Source of the DNA: Sthenelais limicola
Taxonomy: Eukaryota; Annelida; Polychaeta; Phyllodocida; Sigalionidae
DNA length: 64,000 nt
Reading direction: 5' to 3'
Assembly (NCBI GenBank): GCA_942159475.1
Contig: OW804096.1
Coordinates: 106,676,194 to 106,740,193 of the forward strand
Under the pieces are notes generated by a model. The model did no database searches and had not been told where the DNA came from. It worked only from the letters and a program-made list of their open reading frames with translations. Shown here one piece after another: positions 1 through 8,452 of this stretch. The translations under genes and the position numbers were made by a program. How positions within the stretch are numbered: position 1 is the first letter of the stretch; the number at the start of each line of letters is the position of its first letter.

Positions 1-122
1 AATCTCGTCCAGAGCTAGTAGACAGACCCTCCGCCGAATCTTAGTTAGCAACGTCCAACATTGCTCAGTCTGGATGGCCTCAGGGGATGCAAATAGCAGC
101 TCAAAGTTCCCGGAGAGTATCT
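1..122 (-). CDS. RecQ-like helicase, exon 3 (partial, runs off window)
   Basis: Read on the minus strand this exon opens after an AG acceptor (bases 124-123) and continues the phase-1 frame of exon 2. It encodes FELLFASPEAI, a typical SF2/RecQ segment, and ends at the window edge with LLALDEI, the start of the Walker B/DExH box (motif II) that binds Mg-ATP. The motif order Walker A, Ia, SPEA, DE across the three exons is that of RecQ-family DNA helicases, which unwind duplex DNA 3' to 5'. The remainder (motifs III-VI) lies outside the window. Which RecQ paralogue this is cannot be told; the locus could also be a transposon-associated RecQ-like copy. Confidence 0.8.
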
Positions 123-493
123 CTAAATTAAAAGTAATAAGAATTAGTCCTGTAAGTAAATATGAAATTTATAGGACGTTTTTTGTTAGTTTTTCGATAT
201 GCACACATAATATTCAAGATTTAACCATAGCATTGCACATGCCATAAATAACAAACTAGTAAGTAGTATATGGAAATCTCACACATTGCATGGCAATACA
301 ACCACAAAATATGTATCTTATCTGATTAATGTGGAAGATGTCAGCTGAATTCGAAACCTTTGACTTAGGATTTTGTTGATTAATTCGTTTTTAACAGGAG
401 AGGAAATTTTGTTTTTCTTTTACTTTGTTTCCATAGAACCTGGTCATATCATATCAAAGGATAAACAATGAGAAGATCAACAACTACACCTAC

Positions 494-626
494 CTTCATA
501 TGAGGTTTGGGGGCTCAGTGTTGTGGCTGGCACTCCCCTGGCATTCCACTTACTCACTTGATCATTGACTAGAGCTTTCAATGGGGAAATGACCAGTGCC
601 ATTGGTCCTGTGTTTGCACACTGCAT
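494..626 (-). CDS. RecQ-like helicase, exon 2 (motif Ia)
   Basis: The exon lies between an AG acceptor (bases 628-627) and a GT donor (493-492, aagGTAGGTG). It starts in phase 0, matching exon 1, and ends in phase 1, matching exon 3. It encodes ALVISPLKALVNDQVSKW, the helicase motif Ia block (LVxSPLxxLxxDQ) typical of RecQ. It is too short to stand out as an open frame on its own and was found from the motif and splice borders. Bases 123-493 and 627-1525 are the flanking introns; I see nothing else in them. Confidence 0.8.
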
Positions 627-1525
627 CTATAGATATACAAAGCATTGGTCCTAGTTCTTAGATATTATATTTAGTTGCAGTACAAATGTCATTTTACTAA
701 TGGGGTCTATGGGGAAAAATAAGCTCAACCAGCATATACATCGAACACAATATAACTCACTAAGTGATATAGTAGGTTCATTGTAAATACCTACTCTATC
801 ATCCTGGAAAAATTTGATATCCATTGAGTTAAGTCTCTGTTACCCTATTGTATCATTACACCATCATATCAAGTCATATTTGAATATCTATCGATATTAA
901 TGCATCTTAAGACATGTTGATAAGTTTCATGTTATCCTAATTACAACCTCGCACACATTGACATATTGGGTTATTCTTATTCATTAGTCATTATTCTGGC
1001 ACTTCCCATTTGCCTTTAGGCTATATCCTACCACCCCTTTGCACGACAGTAGGCCCCTCCCTGATATAATTCCCTCAATAAAAACCATTCAGAGATCGTA
1101 GCTTAAGATCCGATTTAATAATTATGCCTTTTTATCTAGTCATAGGTTGAGCAAATAATTAAAAAAAAAAATATAGTATAATTAACCACAGGCCTATGGT
1201 ATGCCTAACATTTACACCTGCTGAGAATAAGAATATGATTTTAGACCTTGGGCAAATCATAAACGTTAACGATGGGCTAAACAATTTGCATGAGCTAAAG
1301 ACTATCACCATTACTGTCAAGACAAAACTAGCTGCATCCACCTTCTCTGTCCAAAAAAAAGACCCATCACCATTACCAGTGCTAGGCCTATATCACATGT
1401 ATACTCATAAAATAATATTAACATAGGATCATAGAGAAACGTCATGGTGGTTAGTTTTATCTGGGAGCCTGAATCAACTTCAATTATTTTTATAACATAT
1501 GCTTCATTAGAAGTGAATTGCTTAC

Positions 1526-1690
1526 CTTTGCCCACACCCTCGGGAATAGACCAAAACAGTCACTCTTCCCATATCCAGTGGGAAGAATGGCCAAAACGTT
1601 CTCCCCCTCAGCTAAAAAAGTGATCACCGCCTTCTGTTCTGGCCTCAGGCAGTAAGGCAGGCCCAAACTTGAGAAAATGGCCTCGGTCAT
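1526..1690 (-). CDS. RecQ-like helicase, exon 1 (motif 0 and Walker A)
   Basis: The frame starts at the ATG at 1690 and gives 55 codons to a GT donor (gcaaagGTAAGC, GT at 1525-1524). It encodes LRPEQKAVI (Q-motif/motif 0 region) and then LAILPTGYGKS, a Walker A loop in which the usual TGxGKS carries Tyr; the Lys and Ser contact ATP phosphates. The short N-terminus fits RecQ-like proteins that lack an N-terminal extension. An upstream region with NRF1-like and YY1-like boxes supports this as the true first coding exon. Confidence 0.8.
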
Positions 1691-1789
1691 AGTAAAACAA
1701 AGGTGGTTGCAGTTGTTCTAAAAAGCAATCGTCTGCTTCCGAGCAAAACGTGATCAGCTGTGTCGTCTGCTTTTGTTTACAAATGTTAC

Positions 1790-1850
1790 TTCCTTTTGAG
1801 CATGCGCAGTGATGCTCAGGGACAGAAGTCGATGAAAAATGGCCGCTGAC
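1790..1850. promoter_or_regulatory. Likely promoter of the RecQ-like gene, possibly bidirectional
   Basis: About 100-150 bp upstream of the helicase ATG lie an ETS-like ACTTCC, an NRF1-like GCATGCGCAG (1800-1809) and a YY1-like AAAATGGCCGC (1836-1846). These are common in housekeeping, often bidirectional, animal promoters. On the + strand an ATG at 1839 opens a 19-codon frame with a possible GTGAGG donor, so a divergent transcript is conceivable. No TATA box is seen. Confidence 0.45.
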
Positions 1851-2823
1851 AGCGTCGTCCTAGTGAGGGTGATGAAAACATTGCCTACTGTGCATTAATT
1901 GGCTTCCATCCACTACTTTTAAGGTAACACATAGGACGATAAGATATTAAAGAGTGATTTTATTGTCTTCGTTAGGGGTTAGAAACTTCTACAACTCTAC
2001 ACAAACTACAGCAAACCTAGCCGCCCTATCTGAATCGGCTCCAATCCAAAGCCTAGTATTAAGTATTAAGCTGGGCTCACAAAGCTATATGTACAGTAGC
2101 ATGCCAGTAGGCCTACCCTTTGAGAGCTATAAACAAAATTAATTTTACGCTCTATGATGCCAACAGAGTCCAGAGATGCCAGTTGCATGCATAGGCTAGT
2201 ATAGTAGTTGCCATGCCTCCAATAAGCCTTTGCATTTTAAATGATTTATTTCGACCAGTATATCTTTGACAAATTATGATCTTGTGACACATCAAAACTG
2301 TACAATAAAATTGTACAATAGAAAGTGCTTCTAATTGTGGTAAATTTAACTTAAACTAACTAGGCAAAAACGATTGGTAAGATCACAGTTTCAGCTGGAT
2401 CCTTATGTCAGATATACCGCATTTCCTTGAATCACACACCCCCCATGCCCCCAAAATACCCCTCAAGCTAATCAAGTCAAAATATTTTGTACCTCTTCGA
2501 TTTACTTTTGCAAAGGAGGCAGAATGGTCAATAATTATGAGATTAAGATTTAGCATAATTTAGCTCAAGCTTGAATGCGTTGCTATAACATTTTAATGTG
2601 TTTTCCACTGAGGAAGCTGGTCCTGTAGAAGACCTAGACAGGAAAAACCTACCTTTAACTTTAACCATGTCTAAGTATAGCCTAGTATTTCTATTCCGTT
2701 CACACTGGTTTTAATTTGCCATGATTATGTCCCCAACTGTTCATAACGTATGTTATAAAATGATATATCAAAAGAATGAGTAAATACTTTGGTTAATGGT
2801 ACTATCTCTTAACTTGACTTGTA
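1851..2823. other. Intergenic or intron, no gene seen
   Basis: AT-rich sequence with no convincing coding frame, RNA gene or repeat. It may be an intron of the DDE-transposase-like gene, whose next exon appears to begin after TTGACTTGTAG at about 2823. Confidence 0.4.
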
Positions 2824-3000
2824 GGCCCTACATTGAGTCAACAAAAAGAAGATTCTTCCAGTGTAGATGAGAAAGAACGAGTGGAACCGAAGGAAGCAAT
2901 TAGAGTGGAGAGAAAGTCTGAAAGGGAACATGTCAGGGAATGCCCTGCCCAAGAAAAAGAAACAGAGAATATTTCGAAACTTGAGCATGAAATACTCGCC
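2824..3000 (+). pseudogene. DDE-transposase-like gene, 5' part of interrupted exon
   Basis: A frame rich in Lys, Glu and Arg (QQKEDSSSVDEKERVEPKEA and onward, 2833-3000) follows a plausible AG acceptor at about 2823. It runs to the exact left end of the YR retrotransposon. The same gene resumes at 8453: codon phase on the two sides matches if the 5452-bp element is removed, and both sides have the same charged, coiled-coil-like character. No ATG is seen in this exon, so an upstream coding exon is expected. The exon is broken in the present sequence. Confidence 0.6.
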
Positions 3001-3176
3001 ATTAAACAGTCAAGACATAAATTGATTTGATAGGATTTATTAATTCGTTGTGGGGTAAATGTATATATGAAGAAGTAGTAATGGATGTCGGGCCGTAAGG
3101 CCACACACACATCCCAGGTATTAGCTGAAGAGTTCACATATTGTTCTGTCACTTGTTTCAGAGCCTCAGATGACCC
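3001..3176 (-). repeat. Element 1 split direct repeat B2 (3' terminus)
   Basis: This 176-bp sequence is a direct copy of 3404-3579, as far as I can see without differences. It includes the small hairpin GGGCCGTAAGGCC. It forms the downstream end of the element and abuts host sequence at 3000/3001. The 62 bp at 3177-3238 between B2 and A2 occur only once. Confidence 0.85.
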
Positions 3177-3238
3177 CTCTCAGTTCTTGAGATTTTAGTT
3201 ATTGTTTATTTATAAATTGTTTGTAGGGAGGTGGGCGG

Positions 3239-3401
3239 GTTTTCAAATACGTGCGCTCACGCCTGGAGGAGATGGAGAAGTGGCCGAGAGCCTGGAGGCG
3301 GAAGCGGAAGTCCCACCAGGGTGTTGTACTTCCGGGTTCAGGTCTCAATACTTTACTTTCGTTTAATGACGGGGAATTATTTAGTTTAAATAATTCCTCC
3401 C
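3239..3401 (-). repeat. Element 1 split direct repeat A2
   Basis: A direct copy of A1 at 8288-8451, starting at GTTTTCAAATACG and ending at the CCTCCCC run. The A2/B1 junction at about 3401-3404 mimics the joined ends of a circular intermediate. Gag-frame translation also runs through the copies by chance. Confidence 0.85.
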
Positions 3402-3403
3402 CC

Positions 3404-3579
3404 ATTAAACAGTCAAGACATAAATTGATTTGATAGGATTTATTAATTCGTTGTGGGGTAAATGTATATATGAAGAAGTAGTAATGGATGTCGGGCCGTA
3501 AGGCCACACACACATCCCAGGTATTAGCTGAAGAGTTCACATATTGTTCTGTCACTTGTTTCAGAGCCTCAGATGACCC
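3404..3579 (-). repeat. Element 1 split direct repeat B1
   Basis: The internal copy of B2. It begins eight bases after the recombinase stop codon, so it also serves as the 3' untranslated region. Confidence 0.85.
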
Positions 3580-3587
3580 AAAACCTT

Positions 3588-4568
3588 TCATAGGGCCTTG
3601 AGAGCACTATGCACTGAGGTTCTGGTTGTTTTCAGAGGTCGTATGTATGATCTCACGGCATCGGATGTCCAGGTTCCGTGTGCCATGATATCCTGGAGGG
3701 AGGCACCTGCCTGGTGGTATGCGTACGACGCGCCGCCCCTCCGGAGGCTGTGCATAGAGACCTTTTGGGGGTCTTGCCCCACATTTGTGACTACCTGGGC
3801 CCATTGTTTCCTCATGAACGTGGTAGTCATCGGTTTACCGTCCTCGTAGGAGAACAGTGGGGCTGCTTGCTTCTTTGCTTTGTTCACTTTGAGTAGAGTA
3901 GCGATGGCCCTGCGCGGGCATATTTCATCTCCCTCTTTCTGAGGTAGGTAGATTTCGACCGGTGTTCTCGATGTTTGCATTGTTTTGCTCCACTTGAGCT
4001 TAAGGGACACTCCCCCTTCTTGTAGGGACACATCCCCTCGTGTGAGGTGTCTTGACGGATCGTATGCTTTCACTGTCGGTGGGAATAAATTTGATTGGCG
4101 AAGAAATCCCATAAACATAAGCAGCACTGCTGCTTTGACTTGGTGCTTGTACTGCAGTGAGTCTGCGGCTTTGAGGCATTTCCTTAGTAACATGGGAGAC
4201 ACTGCTGCCTTTGGGGAAGGGGTGTGTCTCAAGGAGAGCTGCAGGCCCTTAACAGCTAGATCTACATCCAGGTCGCACAGAGGGCTGACATCGAGCCTGG
4301 ACATTCTGAAGAACGTCCTAAGGGAGGACAAGTTGTTAACGATGGAGCCTATTTTTAAGTTGTTGTCTGCCAGGTACTCTAGGTACCAGCAGATGTTCGA
4401 GGGCGTTGGCTTCTCGTAGTCCAGCCCTAGGGCCAGGGAGAACGAGATGTAAAGTCGGACCGCCGATTCTCTGTTGGCATTCGTGCCCGGCCTGTGTGAC
4501 TGGATTCTCCTCCTTATTGCCTTCTGCTCCAGGCCACGTTGGAGTTTGCCTAGAAGAAATGAGAGATG
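3588..4568 (-). CDS. Tyrosine recombinase of element 1
   Basis: This site-specific recombinase of the phage-integrase/DIRS type would cut and rejoin DNA through a covalent tyrosine to insert the element's circular DNA. The frame is open from just after a TAA at 4571 to 3588 (about 326 codons). Visible catalytic signatures are Arg in FLRQSNL (about residue 152), HSLRRGGAS with the H-x-x-R pair (about 277), HGTW (second His) and the nucleophile candidate Tyr in VRSYI (about 309). The frame has no ATG before the conserved core and overlaps the end of the RT-RNase H frame by about 20 nt in the -1 phase. Frameshifting, non-AUG start or a spliced start are all possible. The N-terminal SAM-like core aligns by eye with YR2 at 17848-18801. 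Confidence 0.85.
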   Translation of the reverse strand, partial: HLSFLLGKLQRGLEQKAIRRRIQSHRPGTNANRESAVRLYISFSLALGLDYEKPTPSNICWYLEYLADNNLKIGSIVNNLSSLRTFFRMSRLDVSPLCDLDVDLAVKGLQLSLRHTPSPKAAVSPMLLRKCLKAADSLQYKHQVKAAVLLMFMGFLRQSNLFPPTVKAYDPSRHLTRGDVSLQEGGVSLKLKWSKTMQTSRTPVEIYLPQKEGDEICPRRAIATLLKVNKAKKQAAPLFSYEDGKPMTTTFMRKQWAQVVTNVGQDPQKVSMHSLRRGGASYAYHQAGASLQDIMAHGTWTSDAVRSYIRPLKTTRTSVHSALKAL

Positions 4569-6607
4569 TTAAAGGCACTTGTTTCACATTTGGTAGGCTT
4601 CAGATGGAGTTGTGTAATTATTTTATCTGCTATTTGTTTATATTTTGGTGCGGTATGGAGCCTTGATAGGGCATCAGGGAGCTCCATTAGTTCCCCCGGT
4701 ATGTGGGCGAACTTGAAAGTTATTTCACTTTCTGCCGCTAGGAACCAGAAGGCTCTAGCACATGCGGCTAGGGTTTGGTCTCTCGGTTTACCACCCTTGT
4801 ATGCCTCCACTGAGGCCTGGTTATCGCAGCATATGCGGACAATCTTTCCTCTGTCAGCTGAAGATGTTAGTGTTCTAGCTGCAGCTAGGCAGTTCAGGGC
4901 CTCGAGGTGGTTGATGTTTCTGTTTGTTGTCTCCAGCCTCGAGAACTGGTATGAGAAGTACTCTGTGCCGTTAGTCGCACCCCCACCTGTGAGGCACGCG
5001 TCGGCCCATATTGTTGTTGTGACTACGGTCGATGGTATGATGGAGACTCCATTATAGGCTGGTGTAAAGCGGTTGAACCAAGCTAGGTCAGCTTTGATGG
5101 CGTTTGATATGAAGATTGAGCCTCCCTTCGCTTCCCTTAATGCTGTGAGGAGTCTCTGCATGAAGAGTGTGGCTGGTGCCACAGCTTTAGCCAGGTGAGC
5201 TATTTTACCTATTATGCTCTGCATATATTTAGTTGTCACGACCTTGCGACTGGCCGCCTGCGCCAAACAGTGTTTTATTTCGGCCAGTTTGTTGGTCGGG
5301 ATCGACATTGTGTTAGAGTTGGTATCCAGCACAATACCCAGCCACTGTACACACGTGGAGGGTTTCTGAGTCTTTTCTTCGGCAATTTTAAGACCCAAGG
5401 ATGTTAGGAGGGACCTAGCTATGTCGAAGTTGCGAGTCATCGTGGTTGCGTCGGGTGTCAGCAGTATTATATCGTCTAAGTACATTAATGACACTACTCC
5501 CTGTGAGGCAAGGGCTCTCACAATAAATGACGCGACCATTTGCATGATATATGCTGACAGGCGTGCGCCGAACGGTAGAGCTCTGTCAACATATGTGTTG
5601 CCTTCGTGTGATATGGCTAGTAGTGGCCAGTCTAGTGGGCAGATGTTAAAGTGTCTGTAGGCTCTTGAGAGGTCGAGGACCGCCATGATGACCCCCGACC
5701 TCCCTAGGCTGTTGATGAGCTGTGTAGCCATTGTGACCGTTGGCAGATTGTGGACGGCCGGCTGTCTGTTATAGTAGTTTTTCGGAACCCATTTGTTTAT
5801 CCCCCCGTCCGGGAAGGAGAGATCAACGATGATTCGGCGACTTGCTGGGTCCGACTTGGGACGTGTCATGAGGGGGCTATGGTGGCACCACGGGACGAAT
5901 GGTATGCTGGTGAACGGGCCTGCCATAGCTCCGAGTGAACACTCCTTCTGAAGATAATCATTGATAGCCGATGGATATGCTATAGCAGAGGGGTGGTTTG
6001 CCTTGGAGGCTTGGGGTGGCGGAGGGCCGCCCATGTATTGTAGTGGGAAGCCATATAATATTCCGTTAAAGATTGTTGGATCATCTTCGTGTCCCGTAGC
6101 CACTTTTTCCCACTCTGAGATGACCATATTGGAGGGTAGAATGACTTTTGCTCCTCTCCAGTTGGGAAGGCCTTCCCCCCTCACTGCCTCATAGATGGTG
6201 GCCATGCTTGGCGGTAGCGATAGTGAAGGGAATGGCCATTTGGAATAGTTGTCAAAGTTATAGTTCGGCGGTGGGGTCTCTGGTGAGACTTGGCTGTTTA
6301 TACTGGATAGTGAGTCAATTATCGATTTACCTTCAGTTGTGAGTAGATCGATTTCGAATGCTTGGATCTCGTTAGGTTGCTCCGACTGTTCGTGTTGTGT
6401 TGCTAGCTCGTTGGTGACTGAGTGAGCGACAATCGGTGAGACTGGGGCCCGAGTCGAGGTAATTCCTCCTGGAATCGACACTTTGGCATTGATCGGCGGA
6501 ATCAACACTGGGTTTACACTAGAACAGTTGTTAATAGACACTGGGGTTGTTTTTGGTATCTCCTGGTGTTGTATCGGGGCTAGCTTAGCACTGCAGTTGT
6601 TGTACAC
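4550..6607 (-). CDS. Reverse transcriptase-RNase H of element 1
   Basis: The polyprotein copies the element's RNA into DNA and degrades the RNA template. The conserved core starts near WPFPSLSLPPSMATIYEAV and LPNWRGAKV. The palm has VDLSFPDGGINKW, VLDLSRAYRHF and the active site MYLDDIILL (about residue 374), with the two Asp intact. RNase H follows with IWADACLTGGG (about 532), an HLEALN segment with the Glu, CCDNQASVEAY (about 590) and a C-terminal HIPGELMELPDALSR. No methyltransferase domain follows. The frame reads through GTG at 6607 and stays open further upstream, so the true start is uncertain and may overlap or be frameshifted from gag. It ends with TAG at 4550. Confidence 0.85.
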   Translation of the reverse strand: MYNNCSAKLAPIQHQEIPKTTPVSINNCSSVNPVLIPPINAKVSIPGGITSTRAPVSPIVAHSVTNELATQHEQSEQPNEIQAFEIDLLTTEGKSIIDSLSSINSQVSPETPPPNYNFDNYSKWPFPSLSLPPSMATIYEAVRGEGLPNWRGAKVILPSNMVISEWEKVATGHEDDPTIFNGILYGFPLQYMGGPPPPQASKANHPSAIAYPSAINDYLQKECSLGAMAGPFTSIPFVPWCHHSPLMTRPKSDPASRRIIVDLSFPDGGINKWVPKNYYNRQPAVHNLPTVTMATQLINSLGRSGVIMAVLDLSRAYRHFNICPLDWPLLAISHEGNTYVDRALPFGARLSAYIMQMVASFIVRALASQGVVSLMYLDDIILLTPDATTMTRNFDIARSLLTSLGLKIAEEKTQKPSTCVQWLGIVLDTNSNTMSIPTNKLAEIKHCLAQAASRKVVTTKYMQSIIGKIAHLAKAVAPATLFMQRLLTALREAKGGSIFISNAIKADLAWFNRFTPAYNGVSIIPSTVVTTTIWADACLTGGGATNGTEYFSYQFSRLETTNRNINHLEALNCLAAARTLTSSADRGKIVRICCDNQASVEAYKGGKPRDQTLAACARAFWFLAAESEITFKFAHIPGELMELPDALSRLHTAPKYKQIADKIITQLHLKPTKCETSAFNISHFF

Positions 6608-6828
6608 GACTGCACTTTCCAGTTGGGCGGAAGTGGTGCGGCCATTTTGTTTGTTTACTTCCGGTAGTGAGGCAGCATGGCAGACACTTCCGGTTGTGTG
6701 TGTATTGGCACGTTGGTTTATGCGAGAAGCGATGCAGGTATGTTTGGCATTGTAGTTGGGAATAAAGGCTATTGTAGAAGGGCTATTGGACTCACGTTTT
6801 TGGTCTGACCGTGGGCCGGTCAGTGGAG

Positions 6829-8268
6829 CTAGTTTTTTGGGGAGCGGTTGCCTCCAGAGCCTGACGGAGTCGACGTACCCTGGGGTTTGTAGTTACTCTG
6901 CCAGTCACGTTTGCCTTTACCGTAGCGGTCGTTGTTCTGTGCTCCTGAGGACTCTCTGTTGGTGTTTGTCCTCCTATTATTGCAGCTTTTGGCAGTGTGG
7001 AAGAACTGCTTATGACGAGTGTTATAATAGCAGTATCCACAGCAGTGGAGAAGAGAGATGGCTCCCTCGGTGTGGCTGTCAGATAGCGAGCACTCCTCTG
7101 AGTTGTAGAAGGGGCAGGGGACTGAGATTGCACCTTTCTTCTCCTTTGGTTTGATCAGGGACGATGGGCGATGATTCCAGCTGATCTTAGCCCTGAGCTG
7201 TTGAATTGACTGTAGGTCTCTCCATTTCATTTTGTGGTCTAGAACATTATCCACTACCGTTTGAGACCAGAGGAGGGGTCCCGTCCAGCTATGCACAGCC
7301 ACGTCCTCCCCCAGCTCTGATAGGTGTTTTAGCATACACTGTAGGGTAGAAGCTTCAAGGGCCTTCATAGCACACATGGCCGCAAAGCCACAGTAGTATT
7401 CGTTTATGGTTATGTCCCGCTTCTCGTCTCTGAGGCGGGTGGCAAGATCATGGGGTAGTGAATTTTCTGGTGTGTGAATCATTGCTTTTTTACCTTTTGT
7501 TTTTGATCGCCCACTGTACTGCCTCTCCAGGGCCCTGGTGGTCAAGCGCTGGTGTTTATGTGCCCGTTTGATGTGTCTTGGGGATGGAAGGACTTCACTG
7601 TCCTCGGATGAGGACGATGAGTCAGTGGAGTAGTTACGGAATGGGTGTCTCATCTCTGCGAGTGTCTTCCTGTTCTTTTTGTGCTTTTTCCTCCTTTTCC
7701 TTTTCTTGGTAGGAGGGGAGGGGGCACTGGAGGATGTATAGCTCGATTGTGACCTGGTGTCACTGTATGTGTCATCATCGGACTCGGAAGATGAATAGCG
7801 TGCCCGTTTTCGCTTGGGTTTGGTTGGGCGGCGAGGGCGCTTAGGTTCACGCGGCCTGGAGGAAGCAGTCTCCCTAGTGTGGTGGGTGCTCGGGGTTGAC
7901 TGGACTCTGGACATCTCCAGGATGGTGTCACAAAACTTGTCGACGACTTTTGTGGTAGTATTCCTTTCTTTCTGTTTTGAGGAAGCCTGTTTCGCCTTTC
8001 GCGGAGTCGGCTTTTCCTCGTGGGGCAGCAGGCCCTCATGTCTTTCTTGGCCCTCGTGGCCATGATCACCCTCGTGGTCACCCTCGTGGTCAAGTGGACC
8101 CTCGTGGTTCTCGTTGTCTTCCTCCATGTCCTCGATAGTTACTTTCTTCTTGGACTGTTTCTTATTAGGCTTAACTTTGACTGGAGTTTGCAGTTCCTCC
8201 TCTACGTCCGCCAACTTGCGGTAGTTTACTCTTTGACCGGTCCTGTTCCTGGTCATGTCACCAGCCAT
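6829..8268 (-). CDS. Gag-like protein of element 1
   Basis: This putative nucleocapsid protein would package element RNA. The start chosen is the ATG at 8268 (MAGDMTRNRTGQRVNY), just inside repeat A1; the longer open frame to 8526 only reads through A1 and host sequence. About 480 codons. The N-terminal half is highly basic and acidic with Ser/Arg and Lys/Arg runs. The middle carries the globular segment YYCGFAAMCAMKALE and the C-terminal part a zinc-finger-like set CPFYNSEEC...H...CCGYCYYN...H...H...C (about residues 384-426), shared with the second YR element (YVCGFACM; C-P-C-P-D-Y-N). Confidence 0.75.
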   Translation of the reverse strand: MAGDMTRNRTGQRVNYRKLADVEEELQTPVKVKPNKKQSKKKVTIEDMEEDNENHEGPLDHEGDHEGDHGHEGQERHEGLLPHEEKPTPRKAKQASSKQKERNTTTKVVDKFCDTILEMSRVQSTPSTHHTRETASSRPREPKRPRRPTKPKRKRARYSSSESDDDTYSDTRSQSSYTSSSAPSPPTKKRKRRKKHKKNRKTLAEMRHPFRNYSTDSSSSSEDSEVLPSPRHIKRAHKHQRLTTRALERQYSGRSKTKGKKAMIHTPENSLPHDLATRLRDEKRDITINEYYCGFAAMCAMKALEASTLQCMLKHLSELGEDVAVHSWTGPLLWSQTVVDNVLDHKMKWRDLQSIQQLRAKISWNHRPSSLIKPKEKKGAISVPCPFYNSEECSLSDSHTEGAISLLHCCGYCYYNTRHKQFFHTAKSCNNRRTNTNRESSGAQNNDRYGKGKRDWQSNYKPQGTSTPSGSGGNRSPKN

Positions 8269-8287
8269 CACTTGATGGGCCTGGTCA

Positions 8288-8451
8288 GTTTTCAAATACG
8301 TGCGCTCACGCCTGGAGGAGATGGAGAAGTGGCCGAGAGCCTGGAGGCGGAAGCGGAAGTCCCACCAGGGTGTTGTACTTCCGGGTTCAGGTCTCAATAC
8401 TTTACTTTCGTTTAATGACGGGGAATTATTTAGTTTAAATAATTCCTCCCC
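8288..8451 (-). repeat. Element 1 split direct repeat A1 (5' terminus)
   Basis: Upstream terminus of the element, matching A2 at 3239-3401. It ends at the C run next to host codon ATG at 8453. The element's own promoter is expected here because it lies upstream of gag, but no clear core-promoter motif is visible. Confidence 0.85.
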
Positions 8452-8452
8452 A

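Larger units (their letters stand above)
3001..8452 (-). mobile_element. YR retrotransposon, Ngaro-like, element 1
   Basis: Read on the minus strand the order is A1 (8451-8288), gag, RT-RNase H, tyrosine recombinase, B1 (3579-3404), A2 (3401-3239), B2 (3176-3001). This A1-ORFs-B1-A2-B2 pattern is the split direct repeat layout of Ngaro/PAT-type DIRS-order elements. These are thought to replicate through a circle that a tyrosine recombinase inserts without target-site duplication. No DDE integrase, protease, LTR or methyltransferase domain is seen; lack of a methyltransferase favours Ngaro over PAT. All three frames are open and the RT keeps YLDD, so the copy may be young. It sits inside the DDE-transposase-like exon. 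Confidence 0.85.

Noticed and set aside
1159..1341. Hydrophobic minus-strand 60-codon frame
   Set aside because: Lies in intron 1 of the helicase gene, no splice signals or conserved motif.
8300..8452. N-terminal extension of the DDE-like frame into repeat A1
   Set aside because: The sequence belongs to the retrotransposon and recurs at 3251-3401; the host exon starts at 8453.
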